From positions 18,655,638 to 18,719,637 of the forward strand of contig CM025855.1 in the NCBI GenBank assembly GCA_003952965.2: 64,000 bases of DNA. Direction: 5' to 3'. The DNA comes from Morella rubra. Taxonomy: Eukaryota; Streptophyta; Magnoliopsida; Fagales; Myricaceae. Below are positions 23,806 through 36,500 of this stretch, one piece after another. The notes under the pieces were generated by a model, which saw only the letters and a list, made by a program, of their open reading frames with translations, made no database searches and was not told the origin of the DNA. The position numbers and the translations under genes were made by a program. Positions within the stretch are counted from its first letter, which is position 1; every line of letters starts with the position of its first letter.

Positions 23806-24924
23806 TATGGCAAGGATGTTTCCCAGGCACTCCTGGTATGAACTAGAAAACAGGAGGAAAGGAACAATAAACGAGAGGAGCATTGCCTCCATTGTAACGT
23901 GTCAGTTCTCTTTTCCCCTCTCTCCACTGTTCCCCCCGCCCCCCATTTTTCCTTGTGTCAAATGACTGTTGTTTATTCGGCAGTAATCAGGTTTATAGTT
24001 TAGGTTGTACTAACAGATGCAGTGTCTCAAGGAACTTCTTGTTGTTGCCGGAGAATGTAGCTGTAAGAATGTAGTCAACGTTGGCTGATCAACCTGTTGT
24101 CGGAGTTTTATGTAATCTAAATGGTTGCTAACAATGCAGGACAAGTTGTTTGCTATCTAGCCTGATGAAAAACCTATTGTTGTTTGCCAATTTACTTGGG
24201 GTGGGATATAGTGTGTAGTTTGCCTAACTATTTTGCAATGACATTCCACAGTGAACGTTGTTAGGAGGTTACAATATTATTTGCTAATGATTTAATGAAC
24301 TTGTCTTAAACTGAAGATCAAATGTCTTTTTAAGTAGCTTATGTTGATGAATGTCATGTGTTCTATAAGAAGAATGTGGTTCCCAACTCTTTAGTTGCTG
24401 CAATTTTATGAAAAATTTGATTCAAAGGAAAATGTTAACGACCTGTGTAAACCTTGCTGGAACTGTTTTGTGCCACTCTGGTATTGTACTTGTAACCAAA
24501 TTGGAGGACTGATTTTCCAGCCAATTAGCCCCTGTTTAACGTCCTAAACTCTGTCTAGAGCAGAGTACTAACACTACGAAGAAAGCAAAATTGAGATATA
24601 TTTTGTTGAAAATAATTGGTACAGCAGCTTTACTTAAAATTTTTATGTTTAATTGGTCTAGCATGTTGGATCTGAAAATTAAAATTTTTGAACGAGAAAA
24701 AATAAGGTGAGTATTGGTTCCTATGTAGCTTGATATTTTAATTTGGAGTTTACAGCCCAAGTGAGATTTGGGTACTTCTATCCGGAGCTTATAATTTATT
24801 CCTGTGGCATCCATTGCATTTCATGGGATGGACTCATGGGCAAGTGTATGGAGAATGTAGTACAAGGAAGGTAAGTACAGAGTATTTTCAAGTAACAAAG
24901 GATTGTGCAATATGTTATATTTAA
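23806..24924. other. BPM 3' untranslated region and intergenic sequence
   Basis: Follows the BPM stop directly. The first few hundred bases are probably 3' UTR (no sharp AATAAA signal chosen). No gene is seen in the rest. Confidence 0.5.
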
Positions 24925-25171
24925 GGGTTAAATACACTTTACACCTTTCAATTATAGTGATCTTGACACTATACACTTAAATTTATTATTTTTGTCACAT
25001 TACTTGTACTCACTAAATATTAATTTCAAATATTTTGTATTTTCAGTGTAAAATTTTATGTTAATATGCAATGTGACAAAAATAATAGATTGAGGTAGGT
25101 TGTAAAATGTCAATATCTCTACAATTGGAGAGTGCAAAAAATATATATATATTTTTCTATATATTTAACTT
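24925..25171. mobile_element. Inverted-repeat MITE, GGGTTAAATACACTTT family
   Basis: Starts GGGTTAAATACACTTTACACC. The inner arms ATTATTTTTGTCACATT and AATGTGACAAAAATAAT are exact inverted copies. The right end is eroded into an AT dinucleotide run, so the end coordinate is approximate. Same family as 12545-12923. Confidence 0.7.
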
Positions 25172-27639
25172 TTCCAAGGGTTTAGAGAAAAGATGAAAAG
25201 AAAAGAAAGACTACATAATTGGCAAGAAGTTACTTTTTTTTTTCTAAGTGGCAAGAAGTTACCTGAATTGCCTTAATTGAACCTTAGCATAGTAATTATA
25301 TAGCTCAGACGCGCTTGGCAAAGAACTAAAAATAATTTCTCCTATACTACGAGGTGTGTACTTGTTTTTTTTTTTTTTTTTTATGTGGATCTATTGGATG
25401 TGTCGTGAAATGTGTTACTTATTTGAAATGTGCACTGGATTTGGTCTCCCTATTTTTCATTTTCTTGATTATTTATTTCATTAATTTTTAATTTATTACA
25501 CACCAAATATTACATGGTTTGCACCAAATATTTGATCCTTTGAGACAAAAATTTTCACTGATTCTAGAAAATTGATATGTTCACTTATCCTAGATTTGCA
25601 CCAATATTTTGATCCTTTGACACGCACATCTTGATAGTCTAGAAAATTGAATTTTCAGTGTCTTTCCTTATGTTCCCAGTATCCTATGATACAATAAAGG
25701 TCGTGGTGATAGTGTTCGCTTTGAAAAATTTTGTTGCCGAATTAATTTCTTATCACTTGTTCCCAGGATCTTTTAGATTGAATCAAACATTTACTTGTTG
25801 CAATCTTAATGCTCTGGAATTCCTCAATTCTTGGTTATCGAGTTACCGACGTGTGTTGTCTCCCAACGTATTCACGTCACTCCTCCGGTCGTATAGAGTT
25901 TTCGAAGAACACAGACCCAGTGAAAGTAGTTCTCAAAATTCTGATGGCCAATCTTATAAGTGAGTTATTTGATGCCTCTATTAAAACCCTAGAGAGAGTT
26001 TATGACGTATGATCCTTAGGTTTCTCAAGAAATTCTTTTAAAATACTCCTTTATAATCTATAAAATAAAATTTATAAAATTTTATAAATTGTAAGAATAT
26101 TCACCAACGTATGTAATCGACCCCTAAGAAATTGAGATTTAACATTCAAGTCTCTCATATACAATTAATTACAAATCGTCCTTCTACCAATCTATATTCG
26201 ACATGAACTAATATGATCTAAAATATGATCATTGACTCATGTAATTTCTAATAACTTTATTAATCATAATTATGTGGACAACATAAAATATTTTTAGAAG
26301 TACATTATATTCTTCTTATAGTCACTATCTCAATCAAATCCTATAGACGTTACCCAAATTTCACTCTCCCTTGAATGAGAGCACAACTATAAAAATAACC
26401 CGGCAAACAAAGTAGGCTATTTTTTTTTTTTGGAATGTAGCTGGGTATAACTTAGAACTAAATAATAACAACTTAACTATTCATACCATTCACGTCAATA
26501 AAAAAAAATTATTTTTTAAAACAACAATTCATGCCACCGTTGAAATAATAGTACAATCGAGTTACTTAATTTGTGTGCACTGGCAATAGAGATTTTCTCC
26601 TTAACTACAATACACAATTTATCATAAGCCTAAGTTTAGAAATACTAAACTAAAACTTTGCACTTAAAGTTACATTTTTTTCTTTTCTGTCCTTTTTATT
26701 TATTTTCTTCTCTCCTTCTCCACTCTCCCCTCAGTGCAGAATTAGGAATGAATATGAAGGGAGGCCAACTCCAAAGGGAAAATAACAAAAAAAAAAATTT
26801 TACTACGTAATGTAAAAAAAGTGTCTTAGAGTTAAAATATTAAAAATTAAAAACTAAAAATATTAAAAATATATTATATTAAAATGCATGTACTGTACTA
26901 TTTGCTGAGACATCCCTAAAACAATCTAGCTAGAGACATGTTCACATATACCATTTACACAGTCCAAGAGACTAAATTAATCGGTTATAAACTACGTAAA
27001 GAAAGAAATATCTCATGGTTCTAATAAGATCGGACTTCAACTGTAAAACTGTGGTAATTATACCATCTACTTTTTTATTCTACGCTAACTGTAGTCTGTA
27101 CCACCTACTTAAATGCTTTTTAGATGAAAATCGCGAGGCACTTCGGTGCATTTGGATATCTAATTCCTGGGAAGATCTCATCTTGCATTAAATTGACCAA
27201 TATCAAGCCTAGTAAATCTTATTTAAGAGTAAGTCAATGATCTGCAAATTTGGGGGTGGCTGGGCAATGGGCGAGGCTTGGGCTAGGTTTTAAGGGGGGC
27301 CCGACCTTTAAATGGGACAGATTAGTTAAAAAAAAAAATTCAAACGTTTTGCAAGGTCCAACCGGTCCAGGGCCCCTGTTGGACCCCTACATCCGCCAAC
27401 ATGGGTAATAAAAAATGACAACATATAGGTGACCATACCTCACTTAGAGTTAACGGGCTATGACAACATGGATAATAAAAAATAGATGGTAGTGGCATGA
27501 TTGGGTGTAGAGACCAAATATAGGTGACCATACCTCACTTAACATGGCTACAACATGTTCTTCAAGGGATGGTTTTGGAAATCTAACTCTTCCTGTCTCT
27601 TCCCCCTTAATTTTACACATTGCCTTGTTAGCGTCATGG
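25172..27639. other. AT-rich intergenic region with small repeats
   Basis: No gene is seen. Short duplications occur: a unit of about 80 bp at 25508 and 25590 (GATCCTTTGA...CTAGAAAATTGA), and GGTGACCATACCTCACTTA at 27429 and 27522. A T run of 18 stands near 25364. Confidence 0.6.
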
Positions 27640-30600
27640 GTATAAAAATGTGAGTAAATATGAGAACTGAGTTCTTATTTCCACGTATGAACAAACCCCT
27701 AGCTCAAATCTTCTTCAAATACGAGAAACTATATGATTTTTGTTACCATTTTGGAAGATTAGGCCATACTTTAGCATCCTGTGGGTTATTAAAAACTCCA
27801 TTTGAGGTCCACTATAGTCCTGAACTTAGAGCTAATCCCCGTGATAATAGATTTTTTCCCAAGCCTAGCTCTAACTCCACCACAAAAACAGTCAGCAATT
27901 CGGTTTCCTATCTCCAACGTTTGAACTCTCTCTATACTAAATCCATGTTTCCAAACTCTACTAGCCGCACCAATCATGAACTCACTGTTCACTCAGGTTC
28001 ACCCGAAACACATAAATCAAAATTCCTCCAGCTCAGCCATATTTTTCCTCCCCTTAATTGCCTATATTAACCTTCCCCCCCTTTAAACCAATTCCTACCT
28101 CCCCTTTCCCCACAACCTTTTAACTATTTGGATCACTCTCCAGAGCCCATGACTAAACCCATTACCCCTCCCACTACGGCTGAACCCAACTCTCCTTTCC
28201 ATGATGTTTTTTTTTTTGGGCTATTGTCTAGGTTCAGGACCTCTCTGGTTTCCACCTCCCTTACACAGCCCACCCTCCCTCACAAGCCCAATCCACCTCT
28301 GACAACACAAATTCCAGTGGCTCCATTGACATTCATCCTCCTCTTCTTGCCGCCCCTACACCTTGTAAGGCCTAACCTACCCCTCTGACCCTTCAACCTT
28401 TTAACTATTTGGATCACTCTCTAGAGCCCATGACTAAACCCATTACCCCTCCCATTATGGCTGAACCCAACTCTCCTTTCCATGATGTTTTTTTTTTTGG
28501 GCTATTGTCTAGGTTCAGGACCTCTCTGGTTTCCACCTCCCTTACACAGCCCACCCTCCATGGCCCAATCCACCTTCAGTGGCTCCCTTCAACTCTTGGA
28601 CTCTGCGGCTCCTCTAGACCCCATGGGCTATCCCTTCATCCCATTTTCTCTACTGGACCAACTGCCAAATTTTTACTTCAATCCATCCATGACCCACTTG
28701 CCCACTCAATGCACTCTTGGGTCTGTGACTCTCATCAACTCCTCCTTTGTGGACACTTTTTCTACTGATGATTCTAAAGGTAAGGGTCAACTTATGACTA
28801 GCTTTAACTCTTCGGGTTGAAAGGAGAAGGAGTGGCTCCCAAAATTTTCCAAATGGATAGGGAAAAAGAAGCTTTCTACCGAGGCAGACTCCTATTTAAG
28901 CCTTCCTAAAAAATAGGACAGTATATTGGGGTTAATCCTCAGGACCCAATAATTGACATTCTCAAGCATTCCAAACAACTTACTCAACTCACTAGAAAAA
29001 AATGAGGAAGCAGCTACGAGAATCGATCAGTAAAGAACGAAGACAACTCAACCAATCAAGGGCAAATATCTCAGATTGATCCTATGGCTGAGGAGGAGGG
29101 CCAATACTTGTCCCCACTCCTCAATGAAGATTTTATCTTAGAACTACCTTGGTCTAGCCCGACTAGCGGCTTTTTGCCATTTAAGGGCCCTGATTTGGAA
29201 GCACAATCCAAATATTATCTTTTTAATGGAGACGAAAGTTTATGATGCTTTGTCCTTGCAACTTATGAACAATCTAGGTTACTATTTTATGGTTTTTGTT
29301 CCGCCATTAGGTAAAAAAGGCAACCTTTTGTGTGCTTGGAGAGGGGGTACCTCTCTTGATGTAATTTCTGTTTATAGTATCAAACTTCTTTCTCTGCTCC
29401 TTCACAAAGAAGAATAAAGGAAAAATCTCAAAGGGTTAAAATTAGGCTCTAGAGGGCCCCTTTCTCTCTCACTTATTATTTGCTGATGATCTTATCTTAT
29501 TTGGTCAAGCTTCTAAAAGAGAGGCTAGAGTCTTCCTTCGTTGTCTCAAGAAGTACCTTACTTGGTCGGGTCAATCATGTCCAAATCCTTTCTTCTCCTT
29601 AGTCCTAATACTGCCACTGTGACAAGAAGATATATTCGTGATCTTTTTGGGTTCCACACTACCAAGTTCAACTCTAAACACTTAGGGTTACCTTTATCCC
29701 TAGATATATCTAAATCCAAGAGTTTTTAAGGAGATTACACTCAAAATTGAAAAAAGCATCTCTAGCTGGAAAATAAAACTTCTTTTTCAGGCAGCTAGGA
29801 CTCAGCTCATCAAATCAGTGGCTTCCACTATCCCTACTTACTTTAAGACTATCTTCCAAATTCCTTGTAGCTTTTGTAAAACTATTGACAAGCAATTCAA
29901 AAACTATTGGTGGGCATTTCCAAATAGAAAAACTAGGAACCTGACTTTGAAGAGTTGGTCTTCCATCTGCACCTATAAAACTATTGGTGGTTTGGGCTTA
30001 AGAAAAATGGAACTTGTTAAACATGCTCTAGTTACAAAGCTTGACTGGCATTTTCTAACTCAACCTTCTGGCTTTTGGGCTTTTGCCCTTCATGGTAAAT
30101 ATGTAAAAGGTCATGATTTCTGGGGTATCTCAGCCCCACCTACTAGCTCTTGGTTCTGGAAGGGGCTTCTAAACACTAGGTCAACTCTCAAGCAAGCTTT
30201 ATGCATGCATATCTACAAAGGGACAATGACTTCTATTTGGATGGATCTTTGGATCTCATCTATCTCAAATTTTATTCCATAACCAAAGAACAATCATGTA
30301 CAACAAGATCCACAATTTAAAGTTTCTACTCTTTTCAACAGCTCATCTACACGGTGGAATATTGACTTACTCAATACAGCTTTTGAATCTTCGACAATTG
30401 CAATAATTCTCAAAATTAAGGTGTATCTTACCATCAGTCTTGATCAACTTCTTTGGCTACCTACAAACAATGGTATTTTCTTAGTAAAATCTGCTTACAG
30501 ACTTCTGGACAGCTTTGCTAAAGTAGATAACTTGATTCTTACCCTTTTGGAGTGGAAGGCATTCTGGAAGTTGAGGCTGCACAGTATGCTGAAACTCCTT

Positions 30601-31602
30601 CTCTAGAAACTTCTTTGGAACATCCTCTCCACAATAAATCATATTCTCTCTACCTTCCACTTGCCCCTTAGCTCTCCTGAAGATGGCTCTTGTCTGCTCT
30701 GCAATTTAGGAAAAGAAGATATTAATCATCTCTTCCTTGAATGTGACTTGGCAAAGAAAATTTGGAGACATAGCCCATGGCTGATCTATCTTGGAAATTT
30801 GGTGTCTTTGGGTATTGGAAGGTGGATTAAATCCCTCCTCAATCCTTCTGCTTCACTCAACATTCCTACGAAAAACCTCCACCACTTCCAGATATTTACA
30901 GTTGTTGCATGTGACCTGATCTGGATGGCTAGGAACAAATTAAAAAAGAATCGTCAAGCAACAGATCCAATCAGCTTAGTACTCAATATCAGAAGAACAG
31001 CTTCAGACCGTTACCGTGCTTGGCAGGCCCTAGCATCCATTTCCCCCAGTACTATTTTAGCCTTCTCCCAGCAGCTGTTTTCGTTCTTAGGTTGATGCTG
31101 CTACTCAATGGAACAAATCGTTTGTTGTTGTGGTGATTCTCGGCCCCTCTAGCGAGATAATTCGTGCCTTTTCCTGGATTTTACGCTCCTATGATCCCCT
31201 TTGCGCTGAAGCAGAGGCAGCCCTTCTTGCGGCATGAAGAGATCAGATCTTTATTACTAGACCTTTTGGAAGTTCATCTAGAAGGTGACTCGTCACGAGT
31301 CATTGAAGCTCTCCCCCATCCCTCTAAACTGTCGGATTGGTCTATTGCAAAGACCATTGAATGCACCTGTGATCTTTTGGGCCCCTTGAACTTCTGGGCT
31401 GATGTGAAAATACAAATACAACGAGCTGATAACTCGTTTTCGCAATGGGCTGTGACCATTGGTTTTTCTAGTCACATACTAATTTCTCTTCTTTTTACTA
31501 TTTGGAAATTTAATGGGTCTGACCCACACTAATTTGGTATGTACCTTGAATATTTTATTATTATTAATCTAAGTAGCTCTTTTGACAAAAGAAAAAAAAA
31601 AG
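27640..31602 (+). pseudogene. Decayed LINE (non-LTR retrotransposon) with internal deletion
   Basis: Domains in order: ORF1 zinc knuckle region at 27660-27800 (EKLYDFCYHFGRLGHT, with C-x2-H-type spacing); a piece of the endonuclease start (ETKVYDALSLQLMNN, 29226-29375); the reverse transcriptase active-site region FADDLILFGQ (near 29480); the RT C-terminal part at 29818-30282; zf-RVT (CLLCNLGKEDINHLFLEC, 30690-30750); an RNase H remnant (31100-31450, A-E-A-E-A-A-LLAA); and an A-rich tail at 31588-31601. Most of the endonuclease and the front half of the RT are missing between about 29420 and 29460. Many stops and frame changes are present, so it is dead. No target duplication was identified. 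Confidence 0.88.
28113..28570. repeat. 281 bp tandem duplication inside the LINE relic
   Basis: CAACCTTTTAACTATTTGG occurs at 28113 and 28394, and about 175 bases that follow are nearly identical, including the T10 run and TTGGGCTATTGTCTAGG. This explains the similar protein segments seen twice. Confidence 0.9.
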
Positions 31603-33590
31603 TGGTAGAAAACAGAATATCAAAATCATCCTCCTAGTTTGAGGAGTGAAAAAATGCTTCTTGGATTTTTTTTTTATTTTACACTAGATCCTAAAGGTGT
31701 AAGCCATTATCAAATAAATACTCCAATTTATATTTTGTGGATTCTATTAGCACGCGCTTGTCCAGTACCTATCACGGTCCAGAGAAAAATTACAGAACAA
31801 AAAACAAAATAGAAAGAAAATCCAAAGTTTTATCGTGGAACTCTCTAACACTTATCTGAGTAGGATAAAGATCAGGACACATCCCATTGCAGCTAACAAA
31901 GCCAAAAAGGTCCACCTTGTAGGCCCAGTTAATGGTCCCAGTATTCCTTGTCCGCATGTTCATTATTTATACGGCCTTATCTCGTCCCTATCCCACAAAG
32001 CCATTTTGGTCAAGGATAAGATTTTGGTAGAGTACTTCCATGGCCAGTTCCCATCATCTTTTAAATTCAGAGTTCCACTTATTCATCCACCTGCCAAAAA
32101 TCCATATGAAAATTCAATTCCTAGGAAAATAGGATTGAAATTAGAAAAAAATAAACATTATATCAGGTTCAGAATATGTATCAAGCAAAATGAAAGGATT
32201 TTATAAATAATAAAAAGAAAAAATACATTTTTTTTTTCCTATTTTAGTTGAGTGGAACGACGAATTTACACCATACAAAATAATTATAAAACAATTATAA
32301 GAGCAAAATTATTATTTTTCTCAACCAAAATAGTAACTTCCGTCAAATTAACTGTCGAGGGTATAAAATATAAATAATTATTAATTGATGGAGAAAATTT
32401 AAGGAAATTAATAATCTAGAATACAAAGTATCATAATCTCAATTATCAGGAGAGGAAGAAAAGTGTAATTTTATTTTTTAAGTACCAAAAGTTTATTCAA
32501 CCCATAATAAAATCAGCATGCTACAAGGTCTCGACACTCCAACGTCCAACGCAAGGCAACAGGACGAAGCTATGCAGAACTTTTTTTTTTTACTCTTTCT
32601 AAACAAAAATTGAGTCTTTTTAGTGCTTTTTTTTGTGTGTGTGTGTGAAACCGACCACTTTTAAATCTAATCCTAATATCGTCATGCTATTAAACCATTA
32701 TTTGTTATTTTTATAGTTAATATCTGGGCCGCAGATGGGTTTTTATTTGTCTGCATTGGAGCTCACAGAACGGAGTCTAAATGATCAACAAGAAGCAAAC
32801 AAACCAAAACAATATCGCCTATCAAAACTATATCCCTATTCTCTTTCTCTTCAATAGAAATCATGCAAGTCATACGGTATTATGCCTATTTGCTGGGCTT
32901 ATGCCTTATTGACAGCGATATTTGGGTAAGAACGAAAACGTCAGTCTATAAGAGAAAAAGGAAAAAGAATCCACCTATTATAGATAGCCAAAGAAATGGA
33001 TTTCTTCAGCTAAACCATATACCATCTTTAAAAGTACATAACTCGTGAAAAGGTAATGAAATTTTATAAGTCACTATAGGATTGTCGTCGTCAGAGATGG
33101 GGGGCAAAGTTTGTTTATTTTTATTTTTAGTTAATTTGAAAAAAAGAGAAATGAATCTAGACATTTAGAAGGCTAAATAAGTGCATTTACTGGACTTATT
33201 TGTTCACTGTCTCTAGAAAGGCGGGGGGCTCTTGCAGGACTGGTGAAGTGGAGGGAAGAATCTGCACCTGCCACGAAACAGGGAAACGAAAAAAAAAAGA
33301 GGAAAATCCAAGGGTGAAAGAAAACAAAAAAAACTGAAAACCTTTAAATAAAACTTTGAAATCTTTGACATTTCGGTTAACAATATTCATACAAGTCCTT
33401 ACAGGCTTAAGGAGCAGGAAATGTAACGATCACTGCTTTTCCTTTTATCTCTTTGTTTCTCAGACTCTGTTTTCGCTTCCAGTCTGCCCACTTGTCTCTT
33501 GCTTTGCAAGCTTGTGTTTATTGCAGATTTTCAGAAGCGGCTATATATATATATATATATATATTTTGTTTTTCGTTTTTAAATCGGGTG
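31603..33590. other. Intergenic region and upstream region of the transporter gene
   Basis: No gene was recognised. A 123-codon frame at 31835-32206 has no family resemblance I can name. An AT-rich stretch at 32240-32480 looks like MITE remains. Promoter and 5' UTR of the transporter must lie at the right end. Confidence 0.5.
33542..33564. repeat. AT microsatellite just upstream of the transporter start codon
   Basis: A run of about eleven AT/TA units ending 27 bases before the ATG at 33591. It probably lies in the 5' UTR. Confidence 0.8.
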
Positions 33591-36500
33591 ATGGCTATGG
33601 TTGCTGATAGGAAAAATAGTGATGGAAAGGCTGCAGGAAGGGGTTCATGGGGTTTTGGAAGTTTGATTAGAAGAAAGCAGGTTGATTCAGCTCATGCAAG
33701 TAGACGAGGTCATACCCAATTGGCCAGGAAGTTGTCTGCTGTTGACCTCATTGCCATTGGTAACTCTATTGACTTCTTTGCCTTCCGGAATGAAGAATTT
33801 CGTTTCGAATATGTATAGTTAGACTGTAATACTTGGCTATGTTGTTTCTTCCGTAACGTCTTTGTGTTCTTATCTTGCTGTCTCTTCTATTAAGTACTTT
33901 TTTCCTACCTGGGTTTATTTGTCTACTGGTAACACTTTCTGCAATGTTGTTTATGATATGTGACACGAGTTTGGCACAATTCGTTCGTCGGCTGTGCTTT
34001 GAGGCAATTAATGTGAAGTTGTTGCTTTTCCTAGTTTTGTATGATGTGGATTTTTTTTTTCCCATAGTGAAACTGGCGTTGCTTGGCACGTTTATGAGCG
34101 TTTTCAAAGTTTGTATCTTTCATTTTCCCCTGGATTTTGTTGGTATTCTGTATAATCTGACCAGGCTCACCATATTGTTGTACTAGGATGTAAAATATCA
34201 ATCAATGCTCTTCAGAATTCTGGGGAAACATGAATTGTTTTTATGATTTTAACTTCCCGAGACAATTCTACAATGTAAAAATGTGTCAATTTAGCTTAAT
34301 CTCAAACCTGTTCTACTTCAGATTGTTGGTTGTACATTGTTCAATCACCGCTTGTTCCAAAACTCCTACTCATAAGAGGTGAATTTAATTATGTAATTAA
34401 TACTCTAAACTTTCCTCTTGTGAGCCAAACTCTCCTTCAATAAGTGGGTTGAAGGCCAGACAACCCCTCAATAAGTCGGCCTGGCATGTATAATGAATGA
34501 AAAAGTTAAGTTTATAATATCATGCCAATCACCCCTTGTCCCAAAAGCGTAAGACGACGAGAGCACGCTGGACCTCCTTTACTTTATATTTTAGCATACA
34601 TCTACATGCACAACGATAATGTTTGGAGTTTCTTTCGATCAGGAATTGGAGCAACCATAGGAGCTGGAGTATATATTCTCATTGGAACAGTTGCTAGAGA
34701 GCACACAGGGCCTGCTCTTACTATTTCATTCCTGATTGCTGGAATAGCTGCTGCACTCTCTGGATTTTGTTATGCAGAGCTTGCATGTCGCTGCCCATCT
34801 GCTGGGAGTGCATATCATTATACATACATTTGTGTTGGAGAGGGGTAAGTTTGTCACCTATTCACACTGTATCAGTGCTTACTCTGCTGAACTGTTGTCA
34901 GCTTTCTAAGCAACCTTGTCTCAGGCAAAGCGTTGAATTCTTATGGTAGCATCCACCTTTAGATATGTGAAAACCTGAAATGTTCGTCCTAAAAAACAGC
35001 AGATTTGTGTTTCAAGTCTTACTTTGAGGCATTGTGGTTGAAAGATTTCAAACAGACTACTGAAGTACTATGCTCCACGTTTAAGGTTGAGAACAGTCCT
35101 TTATGCAACTTGACGGGGTGGCTTAGGCATGACTTAGTTGTGTTAAAGAGAAAGAAAAAGATCAAGTACATAGCTATCCTTTCTCTTTTGGAATAATGAT
35201 GCCTTCAGTTGACATTCAGAACACTCTTGACTGGTCTCAGGTTTGCTTGGTTGGTTGGGTGGGCTCTGATGCTGGAATATACAATTGGTAGTTCGGCTGT
35301 TGCTCGAGGCATAACCCCAAATCTGGTGCAGTTGACCTTCTCTAACTTAGGTTATATAACTAGCTTTTACTTGTAATGTATTCAAGATATGATATAAGAT
35401 TAGTTACTCATTTCTCTTAAGTAAGCTTAAGTAAGCATTTGTTGTGCTGTTTGTTTACTGCTAAAAGATGAGGGTTCTCTGGGTCAATGTGAAGCAGCTT
35501 ATTATAGCATCGCTTTCATTCTAATGGAGTGTGCTATTTTTCTTCTTAATATCTCCATTAGTCTGTTTTTCTTTTCTTTTGACATCCTTCTTTGATGAGT
35601 ACAAATTGCTGAAATCCAGCAACATCAATGCATCTTGTGGTGTATTTTCTTGACTTTGTTGCATTCTTCATTAGTTAAGAATGTTACGGATGGTTTTTGG
35701 AGTATGCCTGCATGTGTATGCTGGTACAAACTATAAATATACTCTCTATAAATTAAGACATAGTAGCAAATAAATGTACAGAACACAAATACTGGCATTA
35801 TGGGATCTTAGATTTCTTTTTCGATGACTGGAAGTTGCTATCCTGATATTTGAAAGGAGTTGGTGGGTGTTTTTTTCCCCTCCTTGTAATATTTCTTCTG
35901 CAGTTAGCAACTCTAGTACTTAGTTCAATGTGTCCAAAAAGGGGACAAAAAAAGGACAAGAACAAACAAGAAAATGCATGGAAAAAGAAAAGCAAAATCA
36001 AGTGTCCTCTCAACAAATGGTTAATAGCAACTGAAACATTACGGCAGTGGTGATAATGTGCTTTGCTCCGTAGAGGAAATTCTGTGATCTATATCATATC
36101 CTTCTGATAAATATTTCTTTTGATGGATATGCACAAAACCTAGATTTCAGGAATTACTAATCATGAGTAGAAAATGTAAAACCTTATACTGGAGTAGCTG
36201 CTGCTGTGATTCCTGACTTACATGTATCTGTACCAGGAAAATTACTCTAGAGAATGACTTACAAAGGACAGGGTAAGATAAATTGCGTCCCACTTTTAAC
36301 TTTACGTACATTTGTTCAATTGCTTGTAGAGGTTAATTAAGAGATTATGGGTGTGAAAAAAACATTAGACGGTAGAGTCAAACATTCAGTATTCATGGTT
36401 CCCTCCCTAGGTGATGTTGAATGTGAAATTCATCATTTGTCATATGGTGCTAGGGCTTTAATATTTGACATGCATGTATCCAAATGATTTTGGAGTGATG

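Noticed and set aside
31835-32206. Open frame of 123 residues upstream of the transporter
   Set aside because: No recognisable domain, no good start context or neighbouring exon; kept as unexplained and not listed as a gene.
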